In this document: positions 1 through 7,695 of the stretch, piece by piece
Position numbering within the stretch: the first letter of the stretch is position 1
Layout of the letters: every line of letters starts with the position of its first letter
Assembly (NCBI GenBank): GCA_046715235.1
Contig: JBKJZO010000186.1
Span: 1-21,105 of the forward strand
Reading direction: 5' to 3'
Length of the DNA: 21,105 nucleotides
From: JBKJZO01 sp046715235
GTDB lineage: Bacteria > Actinomycetota > Actinomycetes > BP-191
Made by a program: the position numbers and the translations under genes
Notes under the pieces: generated by a model
The model's database searches: none
Told to the model about the DNA's origin: nothing
The model's input: only the letters and a program-made list of their open reading frames with translations

Positions 1-48
1 CAACAAGGTCGTCGCTGGCACCGCCGTGCCACGCAGGACGGACAAACC

Positions 49-1101
49 ATGAGTCGGTCCATCCGCCTGGCCGTCGTTCCCGGCGACGGCATCGGCACCG
101 AGGTCGTCGCCGAGGGGCTCAAGGTCCTCACCGCGGTCGCTGCGTGTCACGACTTGGCGATCAAGACCGATGAGTACGACCTCGGCGCCCGCCGCTACAA
201 GGCGACGGGGGAGACGCTGCCCGATTCTGTCATCGCTGAGCTGCGCGGCCACGATGCGATCCTGCTCGGCGCAGTCGGCGACCCTTCGGTGCCAGCCGGC
301 GTACTCGAGCGTGGTCTGCTGCTTAAGATGCGCTTCACGCTCGACCACCACGTCAACCTGCGACCAGTGAAGCTCTACCCGGGCGTCAGCACTCCGCTGG
401 CCGGCAAGGGACCCGCCGAGATCGACATGGTCGTCGTCCGCGAGGGCACCGAGGGTCCGTACGCCGGCGCCGGCGGCAACCTGCGCGTCGGCACGCCGCA
501 CGAGGTCGCGACCGAGGAGAGCCTCAACACGCGGTACGGCGTCGAGCGCGTTGTGCGCGACGCCTTCCGGCGGGCGCAGGCACGTCCGCGCAAGAAGCTC
601 ACGCTCGTGCACAAGACCAACGTGCTCGTGCACTCCGGCGGCCTATGGCAGCGCACCGTCGACGCGGTGGCTCCCGACTTCGTCGATGTCACCGTCGACT
701 ACTGCCACGTCGACGCCGCGGTGCTGTACTTTGCAACGCAGCCCGAGCGCTTCGACGTCGTGGTCACCGACAACCTCTTCGGCGACATCATCACCGACCT
801 CGGTGCGGCCATCGCCGGTGGCATCGGGCTCGCCGCAAGCGGCAGCCTCGACGTCAGCGGCGCCAACCCGAGCATGTTCGAGCCGGTGCACGGCTCGGCA
901 CCCGACATCGCGGGCCAGGGCAAGGCTGACCCGACCGCGACCGTGCTCTCAGTGGCCATGCTGCTCGAGCATCTCGGCGAGCAGGGGGCGGCCGCCGCAG
1001 TCGAAAAAGCGGTGTCCGAGGACCTGTTCGAGCGTGGGGCGGCCGTGCGGTCGACGACCGAGATCGGCGAGGCCTTGGCGGGTCGAGTACGCGGGGCGTG
1101 A
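49..1101 (+). CDS. leuB: 3-isopropylmalate dehydrogenase
   Basis: This enzyme oxidatively decarboxylates 3-isopropylmalate to 2-oxoisocaproate with NAD in leucine synthesis, in the cytoplasm. It can also act on the methylmalate made from citramalate, which matters because cimA lies downstream. The 350-aa length is normal for the short actinobacterial LeuB group. Visible marks are the N-terminal VVPGDGIGTEVV segment, the substrate-site segment around LLLKMRF and NLRPVKLYPG, and the family signature NLFGDIITDLGAAIAGGIGL at residues 242-261, followed by the MFEPVHGSAPDIAG cofactor loop. The ATG is preceded by AGGACGGA, a reasonable ribosome binding site. The window starts 48 bases upstream, so its promoter and any upstream operon partner cannot be seen. 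Confidence 0.95.
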   Translation: MSRSIRLAVVPGDGIGTEVVAEGLKVLTAVAACHDLAIKTDEYDLGARRYKATGETLPDSVIAELRGHDAILLGAVGDPSVPAGVLERGLLLKMRFTLDHHVNLRPVKLYPGVSTPLAGKGPAEIDMVVVREGTEGPYAGAGGNLRVGTPHEVATEESLNTRYGVERVVRDAFRRAQARPRKKLTLVHKTNVLVHSGGLWQRTVDAVAPDFVDVTVDYCHVDAAVLYFATQPERFDVVVTDNLFGDIITDLGAAIAGGIGLAASGSLDVSGANPSMFEPVHGSAPDIAGQGKADPTATVLSVAMLLEHLGEQGAAAAVEKAVSEDLFERGAAVRSTTEIGEALAGRVRGA

Positions 1102-1175
1102 CGGGTCTCCTACCGCACCCGCCGCGCCGCACCGTACCCTCCCTTCAGCGCATGTCTTTGACCTAGGAGAACGCA

Positions 1176-2102
1176 ATGCCGATCACGCCGACCAAGAAGA
1201 TCTGGATGGACGGCCAGCTCGTCGACTGGGACGACGCCACGATCCACGTGCTCAACCCGACGCTGCACTACGGGTGGGGGGTTTTCGAGGGCATCCGCGC
1301 GTACGCCACTGACCGCGGCCCGGCGGTCTTCCGGCTGACCGAGCACATCGCGCGGCTCTACCGCTCGGCGCACATCTACATGATGCGGCCGGCGTTCACG
1401 GCCGAGGAGATCGTCGAGGCGACGAAGGAGACGGTCCGGGCCAACGAGGTCGAGTCGTGCTACATCCGGCCGCTGTTTTACCTCGGCTACGGCGAGATGG
1501 GTCTCAACCCGCTCCCGAGCGAGACCAAGGTCTCCATCGCGGTGTGGCCGTGGGGCGCCTACCTCGGAGCCGACGCCGCTGAGAACGGGTGCCGGGCTGC
1601 CGTCTCGTCGTGGCAGCGCATCGGCAACAACACGATCCCGCCGGCGGGCAAGGCCACCGGGCAGTACATCAACTCGTCCCTCGCTAAGGTCGCCGCGCTG
1701 CAGGCCGGCTACGACGAGGCCATCATGCTGACTCCCGAAGGCACGATCGCCGAGGGCTCGGGCGAGAACATCTTCGTGATCTACGGCAAGAAGCTCCTCA
1801 CACCGCCGCTCGTCGACGGCGCTCTCGCCGGGCTCACCCGCGACGCCGTGATGACGATCGCGCGTGACGAGGGCTACGAAGTCGTCGAGCAGAGCCTCAA
1901 CCGCGCCGACCTCTATCTCGCCGACGAGGCGTTCTTCACCGGTACGGCGGCCGAGATGGTGCCGCTGGTCGAGGTCGACGACCGCAAGCTCGGCACCGGC
2001 AAGCCGGGCCCTGTCACGAAGGCTCTGATGGAGCTGTTCCACCAGGCGGCCACCGGACGGCTCGACCGCTACAAGGTGTGGAACGAGTACGTCAACGACT
2101 GA
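1176..2102 (+). CDS. ilvE: branched-chain amino acid aminotransferase (class IV)
   Basis: A PLP enzyme that transfers the amino group from glutamate to the 2-oxo acids of leucine, isoleucine and valine. The 308-aa length and sequence fit the E. coli-like IlvE group (about 309 aa), not the longer roughly 360-aa BCAT common in actinobacteria, so a second ilvE may exist elsewhere. The PLP lysine is K159 in the PAGKATGQYINS segment. The EGIRAY motif near the N terminus and EGSGENIFV and FFTGTAAEM later are typical of class IV aminotransferases. The ATG has a good AGGAGA site 6 bases upstream. It follows leuB by 74 bases in the same direction. A weak -10-like TACCCT at 1135-1140 could allow separate transcription, but no convincing -35 is visible. 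Confidence 0.95.
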   Translation: MPITPTKKIWMDGQLVDWDDATIHVLNPTLHYGWGVFEGIRAYATDRGPAVFRLTEHIARLYRSAHIYMMRPAFTAEEIVEATKETVRANEVESCYIRPLFYLGYGEMGLNPLPSETKVSIAVWPWGAYLGADAAENGCRAAVSSWQRIGNNTIPPAGKATGQYINSSLAKVAALQAGYDEAIMLTPEGTIAEGSGENIFVIYGKKLLTPPLVDGALAGLTRDAVMTIARDEGYEVVEQSLNRADLYLADEAFFTGTAAEMVPLVEVDDRKLGTGKPGPVTKALMELFHQAATGRLDRYKVWNEYVND

Positions 2103-2137
2103 TCTTGGGTAGGACACGGCAAACGCGAGGAGCCGCC

Positions 2138-2671
2138 ATGAACCTCGACCGCCCGCTGGCGCCGGATCCCTACGAGCTGCTGCCCGCCGTACCGTCGTTC
2201 AGTGTCACGAGTGACGACCTCCGTGACGGCGAGGCGATGGCTGTCGACTACGTCGCTGACGGCGGCAACGACTCGCCGCATTTGCGCTGGGATGGATTCC
2301 CGGAGCAGACCCGCTCGTTCCTCGTGAACTGCTTCGACCCGGACGCCCCGACGCCGTCCGGCTGGTGGCACTGGACGGTGGTGGGGCTGACCGCTGACAC
2401 CACCGAGCTGCACGCCGACGCCGGCGAGTCGAGTGGCAAGCGGCTGCCCCCGGGCGCGTTCCACGTGCGCAACGACGCCGGCGGGCAGGGGTACCGCGGC
2501 GCGGATCCGCCCAAAGGCGACCGGCCACACCGTTACTTCTTCGCCGTGCACGCGCTCGACGTCGACCGGCTCGAGGACGTCGACGAGGACACGGCGCCGA
2601 CCAAGGTCGCATTCAAGGCCGTCTTCCACACCATCGCCCGCGCGGTCATCACGCCGACGCACCAGGCATGA
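2138..2671 (+). CDS. YbhB/YbcL-type phosphatidylethanolamine-binding family protein
   Basis: A 177-aa member of the PEBP/Raf-kinase-inhibitor-like family. Bacterial members are small soluble proteins that bind anionic ligands; their physiological role is mostly unknown. The ligand-pocket motifs are visible: DPDAP at residues 67-71, followed by GWWHWTVVGL, and GDRPHRYFF from about residue 127, with D128 and H131. The frame is open back to an ATG at 2078 inside ilvE, but the ATG at 2138 has GAGGAG just upstream and begins where family homology plausibly begins, so I place the start there. There is no signal peptide, so it is probably cytoplasmic. A TAGGAC -10-like box at 2110-2115 may be a promoter. 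The stop lies one base from the stop of the convergent L,D-transpeptidase gene. Confidence 0.88.
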   Translation: MNLDRPLAPDPYELLPAVPSFSVTSDDLRDGEAMAVDYVADGGNDSPHLRWDGFPEQTRSFLVNCFDPDAPTPSGWWHWTVVGLTADTTELHADAGESSGKRLPPGAFHVRNDAGGQGYRGADPPKGDRPHRYFFAVHALDVDRLEDVDEDTAPTKVAFKAVFHTIARAVITPTHQA

Positions 2672-2672
2672 G

Positions 2673-3554
2673 CTATACGACGGTGACCGGCATCTTCTTC
2701 TCGGTCAGGTCGACCAGGTAGTTGGCGACGTGCATCGGGATCCGCACGCAGCCGTGCGACGCCGGGTAGTTGGGCACGCTCAGCGATCCGTGCAGCGCGT
2801 AGCCGCCCTTGAAGTACGCCGGCTTGTAGAGCTTGCCTAGGTACGACGTCCGCCAGCCCTGCAGCTCGGTGTGCACCGCGAAGCGACCCCGCGGCGTACC
2901 GCCGCTCGCGCACCGGAGCGTCCCGGTCAGGTCCTTCTCGCACCAGGCACGACCTGATCCGGATGAGATGTGCGTGATCAGGCGGATCTTGCCGCCGAGG
3001 TAGACGACGGCGTACTGCTTGCCGATGTTTACCTCGACGCGGTTGGGGCCTCTGTCACCCGACAGCACAGGGGGACTCTTCGGTGCGCCGAGCGCGCCGC
3101 TGGTGACTGCGTCGACCTCGCCGATGGCCGGCAGGTCGTTGACGTGCTGGAAGGCCCACAGCGCCTGGCGCGTCTGCATGCCGAAGCGGGCGTCCTGGCG
3201 CCCCGGGTCGTAACCGAGCTGGGAGAGCCGCCGCTGGAGCGCGAGCGCCCCGGCGCCCATATCTCCCTTGTGTACCAGCGTGCCGACGGTCCAGACCGGC
3301 GGCGGCTCGGGCGAAGCTGACGGCGCAGCCGGGGAAGCGGACGGCTCCGGCGCTTCGGAACCCTCGTCAGTGACCGGTTCGCCCGGCTCGGTCGACGCTT
3401 CCGATGCGGGCAGCGGCGGATCGGTCGACGTCGCCGTCCCCGAGGTCGTGGCCGCTCCCCTGGCCGGTGCGGCAGTCGACGACGTACACGCCGACATCAG
3501 CAGTACGACGGCCGCCAGCACAGCGGCACCTGAGAGTTCCCCCTGGCGAGTCAT
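2673..3554 (-). CDS. L,D-transpeptidase lipoprotein with peptidoglycan-binding domain
   Basis: Predicted cell-wall enzyme that forms 3-3 cross-links or attaches proteins to peptidoglycan. Order from the chosen start (293 aa): signal peptide with lipobox LMSAC (lipid-modified Cys at residue 23), a low-complexity Pro/Ser/Ala/Glu linker to about residue 85, a PG_binding_1 domain (GALALQRRLSQLGYDPG and TRQALWAFQ), then a YkuD catalytic domain. The active-site motif is SHGCVRIP with the nucleophile Cys at residue 269, preceded by ALHGS. The frame extends upstream to 3668, but that adds a Cys/Arg-rich stretch ahead of the signal peptide. ATG codons at 3563 and 3554 both give a normal lipoprotein signal; neither has a clear ribosome binding site. 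It is divergent from cimA and convergent with the PEBP gene. I assign no specific Ldt class. Confidence 0.88.
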   Translation of the reverse strand: MTRQGELSGAAVLAAVVLLMSACTSSTAAPARGAATTSGTATSTDPPLPASEASTEPGEPVTDEGSEAPEPSASPAAPSASPEPPPVWTVGTLVHKGDMGAGALALQRRLSQLGYDPGRQDARFGMQTRQALWAFQHVNDLPAIGEVDAVTSGALGAPKSPPVLSGDRGPNRVEVNIGKQYAVVYLGGKIRLITHISSGSGRAWCEKDLTGTLRCASGGTPRGRFAVHTELQGWRTSYLGKLYKPAYFKGGYALHGSLSVPNYPASHGCVRIPMHVANYLVDLTEKKMPVTVV

Positions 3555-3609
3555 GACGTACATGATCGGGTAGTACCCGCATTTCTTGCGGCAGGCGCGA
3601 ACGGTTCGG

Positions 3610-3639
3610 TTGCATGGCGCGCCGGTCGGCTGCCACACT
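3610..3639 (+). promoter_or_regulatory. possible promoter of the cimA leader
   Basis: TTGCAT at 3610-3615 resembles a -35 and CACACT at 3634-3639 a weak -10, with an 18-base spacer. The -10 ends 6 bases before the ATG of the short leader peptide at 3646, so transcription would begin at or next to that ATG and the leader would be translated from a leaderless mRNA. Leaderless starts are common in actinobacteria. The -10 match is only three of six, so this is inferred mainly from its position. Confidence 0.4.
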
Positions 3640-3645
3640 GCGGGC

Positions 3646-3672
3646 ATGGCCTTCGGGATTATTGGCACCTAG
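3646..3672 (+). CDS. putative cimA leader peptide with tandem Ile codons
   Basis: A tiny frame encoding MAFGIIGT then TAG, with two adjacent ATT isoleucine codons at 3658-3663. It sits about 70 bases before cimA, whose pathway leads to isoleucine, and is followed at once by two hairpins, the second ending in a T-run. That arrangement is that of an amino-acid attenuator: ribosomes stalled for Ile-tRNA would change which hairpin forms. No ribosome binding site is visible, but a leaderless start is plausible. A frame this short can arise by chance; the call rests on the Ile codons, target gene and terminator occurring together. Confidence 0.55.
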   Translation: MAFGIIGT

Positions 3673-3698
3673 CGCGCTCGCATCTTGACGCAGCGCGC
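3672..3698 (+). promoter_or_regulatory. attenuator stem 1:2 next to the leader stop codon
   Basis: GCGCGCT at 3672-3678 is perfectly complementary to AGCGCGC at 3692-3698 (7 bp, 13-base loop). The 5' arm begins in the leader stop codon. A ribosome stalled on the Ile codons at 3658-3663 would cover or reach this arm, whereas one that finishes the leader and leaves would let the stem form. It directly abuts the terminator hairpin beginning at 3699. A strong competing antiterminator is not obvious by eye; the best I see is CGCG at 3694-3697 with CGCG at 3713-3716. Confidence 0.45.
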
Positions 3699-3727
3699 AG
3701 ACCTCTCGCATTCGCGGGGGGTCTTTT
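3699..3727 (+). terminator. Rho-independent-type terminator (attenuator) before cimA
   Basis: AGACCTCTCGC (3699-3709) pairs with GCGGGGGGTCT (3714-3724) over 11 bp, including two G-U pairs, around a four-base ATTC loop. TTTT at 3724-3727 follows, then CG and TTT. This ends 16 bases before the cimA ATG, so on the plus strand it can only serve to reduce transcription into cimA. The T-run is short, but such a hairpin with T's is rare in this GC-rich window. Confidence 0.6.
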
Positions 3728-3743
3728 CGTTTGAAGGACTGAG

Positions 3744-5324
3744 ATGACCGACGACAGCTTCCACGTCTACGACACGACCCTGCGTGACGGCGCGCAGCGG
3801 GAAGGTCTCGCGCTGACCGTGTTGGACAAGCTCAAGATCTCCCGCCATCTCGATGCCCTCGGCGTGGGCTTCGTCGAGGGCGGCTGGCCCGGCGCCAACC
3901 CCAAGGACGCCGAGTTCTTCCGCCGGGCCAAGACCGAGCTGAAGATGACGACAGCGACCCTGGCCGCGTTCGGCGCGACCCGTAAGGCGGGCATCAGGGC
4001 CGCCGACGATCCGCAGGTCGCTCACCTGCGCGAGTCGGGCGCGCCCGTCGTGACGCTCGTCGGCAAGTCGTGGGATCTGCACGTCACCGACGCCCTGCGC
4101 ACGACCCTCGACGAAAACCTCGAGATGGTCCGCGACACCATCACGCACCTGCGGGCCGAGGGCCAGCGCGTCTTCTTCGACGCGGAGCACTTCTTCGACG
4201 GATACCGGTCCAACCCGGCGTACGCACTCGAGGTCGTCCGCACGGCCGCCGAGGCAGGAGCCGACGTGGTCGCTCTGTGCGACACGAACGGCGGCATGAT
4301 GCCGGGTCCGCTCGGCGACGTCGTCGCCGCGGTCGCGCAGACGCAAGCCCGCCTCGGCATCCACTGCCACAACGACACCGCCTGTGCGGTCGCCAACACA
4401 CTCGCCGCGGTCGAGGCGGGCGCGACGCATGTGCAGGGCACGGCCAACGGGTACGGCGAGCGCTGCGGCAACGCCGACCTGTTCAGTGTCATCGCCGGCC
4501 TCGAGCTCAAGATGGGTCGCAGCGTGCTGCCGCCGGGCCGGCTGGTTGAGCTCGTCCCGGTCAGTCATGCCATCGCCGAGGTCGCCAACATCGCGCCCGA
4601 CCCGCACGCGTCGTACGTCGGGCTGTCGGCCTTCGCGCACAAAGCCGGCCTGCACGTGAGCGCGATCAAGGTCAATCCCGAGATGTACCAGCACATCGAC
4701 CCGCGCGATGTCGGAAACGACATGCGCCTGCTCGTCAGCGAGCTGGCCGGCCGGGCGACGATCGTGATGAAGGGCAAGGAGATGGGGCTCGACCTCGACG
4801 ACAAGCCCGAGACCGTGATGCGGGTCATCGAGCGGGTCAAGGGACTCGAGTCGCTCGGGTACACCTTCGAGGCTGCTGACGCGTCGTTCGAGCTGCTGCT
4901 GCGCGACGAGATGGGTGATCACACGCGGTTCTTCGAGCTGGAGTCGTGGCGCACTATCGTCGAACGCCGGGCCGACGGCATGCTCTCGAGCGAGGCAACC
5001 GTGAAGCTGCGAGCCAAGGGCGAGCGCATCGTCGCCACTGGCGAGGGAAATGGCCCCGTCAACGCACTCGACAACGCGCTACGCAACGCGTTGGGGCAGC
5101 TCTATCCCGCGCTGGCCAGCCTCGAGCTGGTCGACTACAAGGTCCGCATCGTCGAGGGCGGCGGTGGCACGGGGGCGGTGACGCGCGTGCTCGTCGAGAC
5201 CTCTGACGGCACCACTGAGTGGGACACCATCGGCGTCGACCAGAACATCATTGCCGCGTCGTGGCAGGCGCTCGACGACGCCGTGACGTTCGGGTTGCTG
5301 CGGCAAGGCGAGCAACCGTCGTAG
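3744..5324 (+). CDS. cimA: (R)-citramalate synthase
   Basis: Condenses pyruvate and acetyl-CoA to citramalate, giving a threonine-independent route to 2-oxobutyrate and isoleucine with LeuCD and LeuB. At 526 aa it is the right length for CimA: an N-terminal TIM-barrel lyase domain, a linker, and a C-terminal LeuA-type regulatory domain from about residue 400, probably for isoleucine feedback. Visible motifs are TTLRDGAQREG (R14, D15) and the metal-binding HCHND at residues 207-211 in IHCHNDTACAVANTLAA, both standard for the LeuA/CimA family. The DGAQREG form and the overall sequence fit CimA better than LeuA or homocitrate synthase. The ATG has AAGGA 5 bases upstream. It is preceded by an apparent Ile attenuator. 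Regulation by both attenuation and allosteric feedback is inferred. Confidence 0.9.
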   Translation: MTDDSFHVYDTTLRDGAQREGLALTVLDKLKISRHLDALGVGFVEGGWPGANPKDAEFFRRAKTELKMTTATLAAFGATRKAGIRAADDPQVAHLRESGAPVVTLVGKSWDLHVTDALRTTLDENLEMVRDTITHLRAEGQRVFFDAEHFFDGYRSNPAYALEVVRTAAEAGADVVALCDTNGGMMPGPLGDVVAAVAQTQARLGIHCHNDTACAVANTLAAVEAGATHVQGTANGYGERCGNADLFSVIAGLELKMGRSVLPPGRLVELVPVSHAIAEVANIAPDPHASYVGLSAFAHKAGLHVSAIKVNPEMYQHIDPRDVGNDMRLLVSELAGRATIVMKGKEMGLDLDDKPETVMRVIERVKGLESLGYTFEAADASFELLLRDEMGDHTRFFELESWRTIVERRADGMLSSEATVKLRAKGERIVATGEGNGPVNALDNALRNALGQLYPALASLELVDYKVRIVEGGGGTGAVTRVLVETSDGTTEWDTIGVDQNIIAASWQALDDAVTFGLLRQGEQPS

Positions 5325-5348
5325 CCTGCGGCGTTCCGGCCTACGACG
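5317..5348. other. inverted repeat across the cimA stop codon
   Basis: CGTCGTAG at 5317-5324 and CTACGACG at 5341-5348 form a perfect 8-bp inverted repeat with a 16-base loop. The left arm contains the cimA stop. A TAGCCT box at 5322-5327 resembles a -10 for the next gene. The site could be a weak terminator without a T-run, or an operator over an FAH-gene promoter. I cannot tell which. Confidence 0.35.
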
Positions 5349-5366
5349 ATTGGGGCGTTCTCTCGC

Positions 5367-6131
5367 ATGCGGATCGCGCGGTTCAGTGCCGGCGGTGAGG
5401 TGGGCTTCGCCGTCGTCGAGGGCGACGAGCTCGCTGTGCTCGACCGGCATCCTTTCGGGCAGGTCAGTTTCACGGGCGCGCGGGTGCCGCTGGCCGGCGT
5501 ACGCCTGCTCGCTCCGATGATCCCGAGCAAGGTGGTAGCGATCGGCAAGAACTACGCCGAGCACGTGCGCGAGATGGGTGGTGACGCGCCGCCCGAGACG
5601 CCCGTTATCTTCATCAAGCCCTCCACCGCCGTCTGCGGTCCGGGCGATCTGATCCAGTATCCGGCGGGGGTGCAGCAGCTCGACTTCGAAGGCGAGCTGG
5701 CGGTCGTCATCGGCCGGCTCGCCCGCGATGTGCCGGCGGAGAAGGCGCTCGACGTCGTACTCGGTTACACGTGCGCCAACGACGTGACCGCGCGCGACCA
5801 GCAGAAGTCCGACGGGCAGTGGACCCGCGCCAAGGGCTACGACTCGATCTGCCCGCTCGGGCCCTGGATCGAAACGGACGTCGACCCCGCGGATCTGGCC
5901 ATTGGCACGAGTCTCAATAGTGAGCAGAGGCAGAGTGCTCGCACATCGCAGCTGATCCACAGCATCGCCGACTGCATTGCGGTTATCAGCCGGGTGATGA
6001 CGCTGTTGCCGGGCGACGTCATCCTCACCGGTACGCCGGCGGGTGTCGGACCGATGAAACCCGGCGACGAGGTTTCCATCACCATCGAAGGGATCGGGAC
6101 GTTGAGCAATGTGGTGAGCGCACGTGGCTGA
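5367..6131 (+). CDS. fumarylacetoacetate hydrolase (FAH) family protein
   Basis: A 254-aa protein of the FAH superfamily, which cleaves or decarboxylates or tautomerises small oxo-acids using a divalent metal; the exact substrate cannot be read from sequence. Likely metal ligands are E108 and E110 in DFEGELAVVIG and D139 in CANDVTARD. K61/H66 in the GKNYAEHVREMG segment and the LTGTPAGVGP segment are also family marks. The N-terminal 50 residues form the usual cap region. The ATG at 5367 has no strong ribosome binding site. The last 8 bases overlap the start of gltX, so the two are probably co-transcribed and translationally coupled. An FAH gene before gltX also occurs in Mycobacterium, as I recall, which suggests a conserved pairing and not accident. 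Confidence 0.9.
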   Translation: MRIARFSAGGEVGFAVVEGDELAVLDRHPFGQVSFTGARVPLAGVRLLAPMIPSKVVAIGKNYAEHVREMGGDAPPETPVIFIKPSTAVCGPGDLIQYPAGVQQLDFEGELAVVIGRLARDVPAEKALDVVLGYTCANDVTARDQQKSDGQWTRAKGYDSICPLGPWIETDVDPADLAIGTSLNSEQRQSARTSQLIHSIADCIAVISRVMTLLPGDVILTGTPAGVGPMKPGDEVSITIEGIGTLSNVVSARG

Positions 6132-7602
6132 CGCGCCGGTTCGGGTCCGGTTCTGCCCCTCACCGACGGGCAATCCGCACGTCGGCATGATTCGCACGGC
6201 GCTGTTCAACTGGGCCTTCGCCAGGCGCCACATGGGCACCCTGGTGTTCCGCATCGAGGACACCGACGCGGCCAGGGACTCCGAGGAGTCGTACGACGCG
6301 CTCGTCGACTCGATGCGCTGGCTCGGACTCGACTGGGACGAAGGCCCCGAGGTCGGCGGCCCGCACGCGCCGTACCGGCAGTCACAGCGATTCGACCTCT
6401 ACGCCGACGTCGCCCGGCGGCTGCACGAGGCCGGCCGCGCCTACGAGTGCTTCTGCTCCGCCGAGGAGGTCGATGCCCGCACGAAGGCCGCCGGTCGCCC
6501 GCCCGGCTACGACAACCACTGCCGCGACCTGACGGACGAGCAGCGCGCGGCGTTCCGTGCCGAGGGTCGCGAGCCGGTGCTGCGGCTGCGGATGCCCGAT
6601 CGCGACATCACCTTCGGCGACCTTGTGCGCGGCGAGGTGACGTTCGCGAAGGAGCACGTGGCCGACTACGTCATCGTCCGCGCCAATGGGCAGCCGCTCT
6701 ACACGCTGGTCAACCCGGTCGACGACGCGCTGATGGAGATCACCCACGTCCTGCGCGGCGAGGACCTGCTCTCGTCCACGCCGCGCCAGATCGCGCTGTA
6801 CGAGGCCATGGCCGAGATCGGCGTCGGCAGCGGCACGACACCCCTGTTCGGTCATCTGCCCTACGTGATGGGTGAGGGCAACAAGAAGCTGTCGAAGCGC
6901 GATCCGACGTCCTCGCTCAACCTTTACCGCGAGCGCGGCTTCCTGCCCGAGGGCCTGTGCAACTACCTCGCGCTGCTCGGCTGGTCGTACGGCGGCGATC
7001 GCGAGATCTTCAGCCTCACCGAAATGGCCGAGGTCTTCGACATCGCGAACGTCAACGCCAACCCGGCCCGTTTCGACGTGCAGAAATGCGAAGCCATCAA
7101 CGCGATCTGGATTCGCAAGCTCGACCCCGACGACTTCGCGGAGCGGGTGGCCGAGCGACTCGTCTCGGCCGGCCTGCTGCCAGAGCAGCCGGCCGAGGAG
7201 CAGGTCGCGCTCGTGCGGGCTGCTGGGCCGCTCGTACAAGAGCGCGTGAGCGTCCTGGCCGAGGCCGTCGACATGATGGCGTTCCTCTTCGTCGACGAGC
7301 TGATCGTCGAGCACGCCGCGGCCGCCAAGACGCTCGTCGGTGAATCCGTCACCACGCTGGACGCCGCGCTGTCTGCACTCGAGGACCTTCAGGACTGGCG
7401 GACCGAAACCATCGAGACAGCCTTGCGCGAGGCGCTGGTCGACGGGATCGGGCTCAAGCCGCGGCAGGCGTTCGGGCCGGTGCGCGTCGCCGTAACGGGC
7501 AAGACGGTTTCCCCGCCGCTGTTCGAATCCATCGAGCTGCTCGGGCGCGAACGCACTTTGGCGCGGCTGCGCGACGCCCTCCTCGACATCCGCGGTTACT
7601 GA
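6124..7602 (+). CDS. gltX: glutamyl-tRNA synthetase
   Basis: Class I synthetase that charges tRNA-Glu and, in bacteria using GatCAB, often tRNA-Gln as well. At 492 aa it has normal length. The HIGH-type motif is HVGM at residues 19-22 in FCPSPTGNPHVGM, and the KMSKS-type motif is KLSKR at 255-259. A zinc-type cluster is suggested by C109, C111, Y129 and C133. RIEDTD and the anticodon-binding C-terminal half are present. The GTG start overlaps the end of the FAH gene by 8 bases; the upstream site is weak, so coupling to FAH translation is likely. tRNA-Gln and tRNA-Glu genes follow within 300 bases. Whether the enzyme is discriminating or not cannot be settled by eye. Confidence 0.96.
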   Translation: MADAPVRVRFCPSPTGNPHVGMIRTALFNWAFARRHMGTLVFRIEDTDAARDSEESYDALVDSMRWLGLDWDEGPEVGGPHAPYRQSQRFDLYADVARRLHEAGRAYECFCSAEEVDARTKAAGRPPGYDNHCRDLTDEQRAAFRAEGREPVLRLRMPDRDITFGDLVRGEVTFAKEHVADYVIVRANGQPLYTLVNPVDDALMEITHVLRGEDLLSSTPRQIALYEAMAEIGVGSGTTPLFGHLPYVMGEGNKKLSKRDPTSSLNLYRERGFLPEGLCNYLALLGWSYGGDREIFSLTEMAEVFDIANVNANPARFDVQKCEAINAIWIRKLDPDDFAERVAERLVSAGLLPEQPAEEQVALVRAAGPLVQERVSVLAEAVDMMAFLFVDELIVEHAAAAKTLVGESVTTLDAALSALEDLQDWRTETIETALREALVDGIGLKPRQAFGPVRVAVTGKTVSPPLFESIELLGRERTLARLRDALLDIRGY

Positions 7603-7623
7603 CCCGCGCAGGACCGATGTGCT

Positions 7624-7653
7624 TTGTCCCGCCTCGCGGGCTCGCGGTATTGT
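7624..7653 (+). promoter_or_regulatory. probable promoter of the tRNA-Gln/tRNA-Glu unit
   Basis: TTGTCC at 7624-7629 (four of six to -35) and TATTGT at 7648-7653 (five of six to -10) are spaced by 18 bases. The bases right after the -10 are GGGCGCG, a GC-rich discriminator as seen at stable-RNA promoters under stringent control. Transcription would start near 7660, about 35 bases before the mature tRNA-Gln end. This is the best promoter match I noticed in the window. Confidence 0.6.
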
Positions 7654-7695
7654 GGGCGCGATCCGGAACGCCGTCCGCGGCGGTGCCGGGTCGAT

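Noticed and set aside
2..52. A plus-strand frame running from the window edge to a TGA that overlaps the leuB ATG
   Set aside because: Sixteen residues with no recognisable content; it could be the end of an upstream gene (ATGA overlap) but cannot be supported.
3555..3668. N-terminal extension of the L,D-transpeptidase
   Set aside because: It would put a Cys/Arg-rich segment before a lipoprotein signal peptide and overlap the cimA leader promoter.
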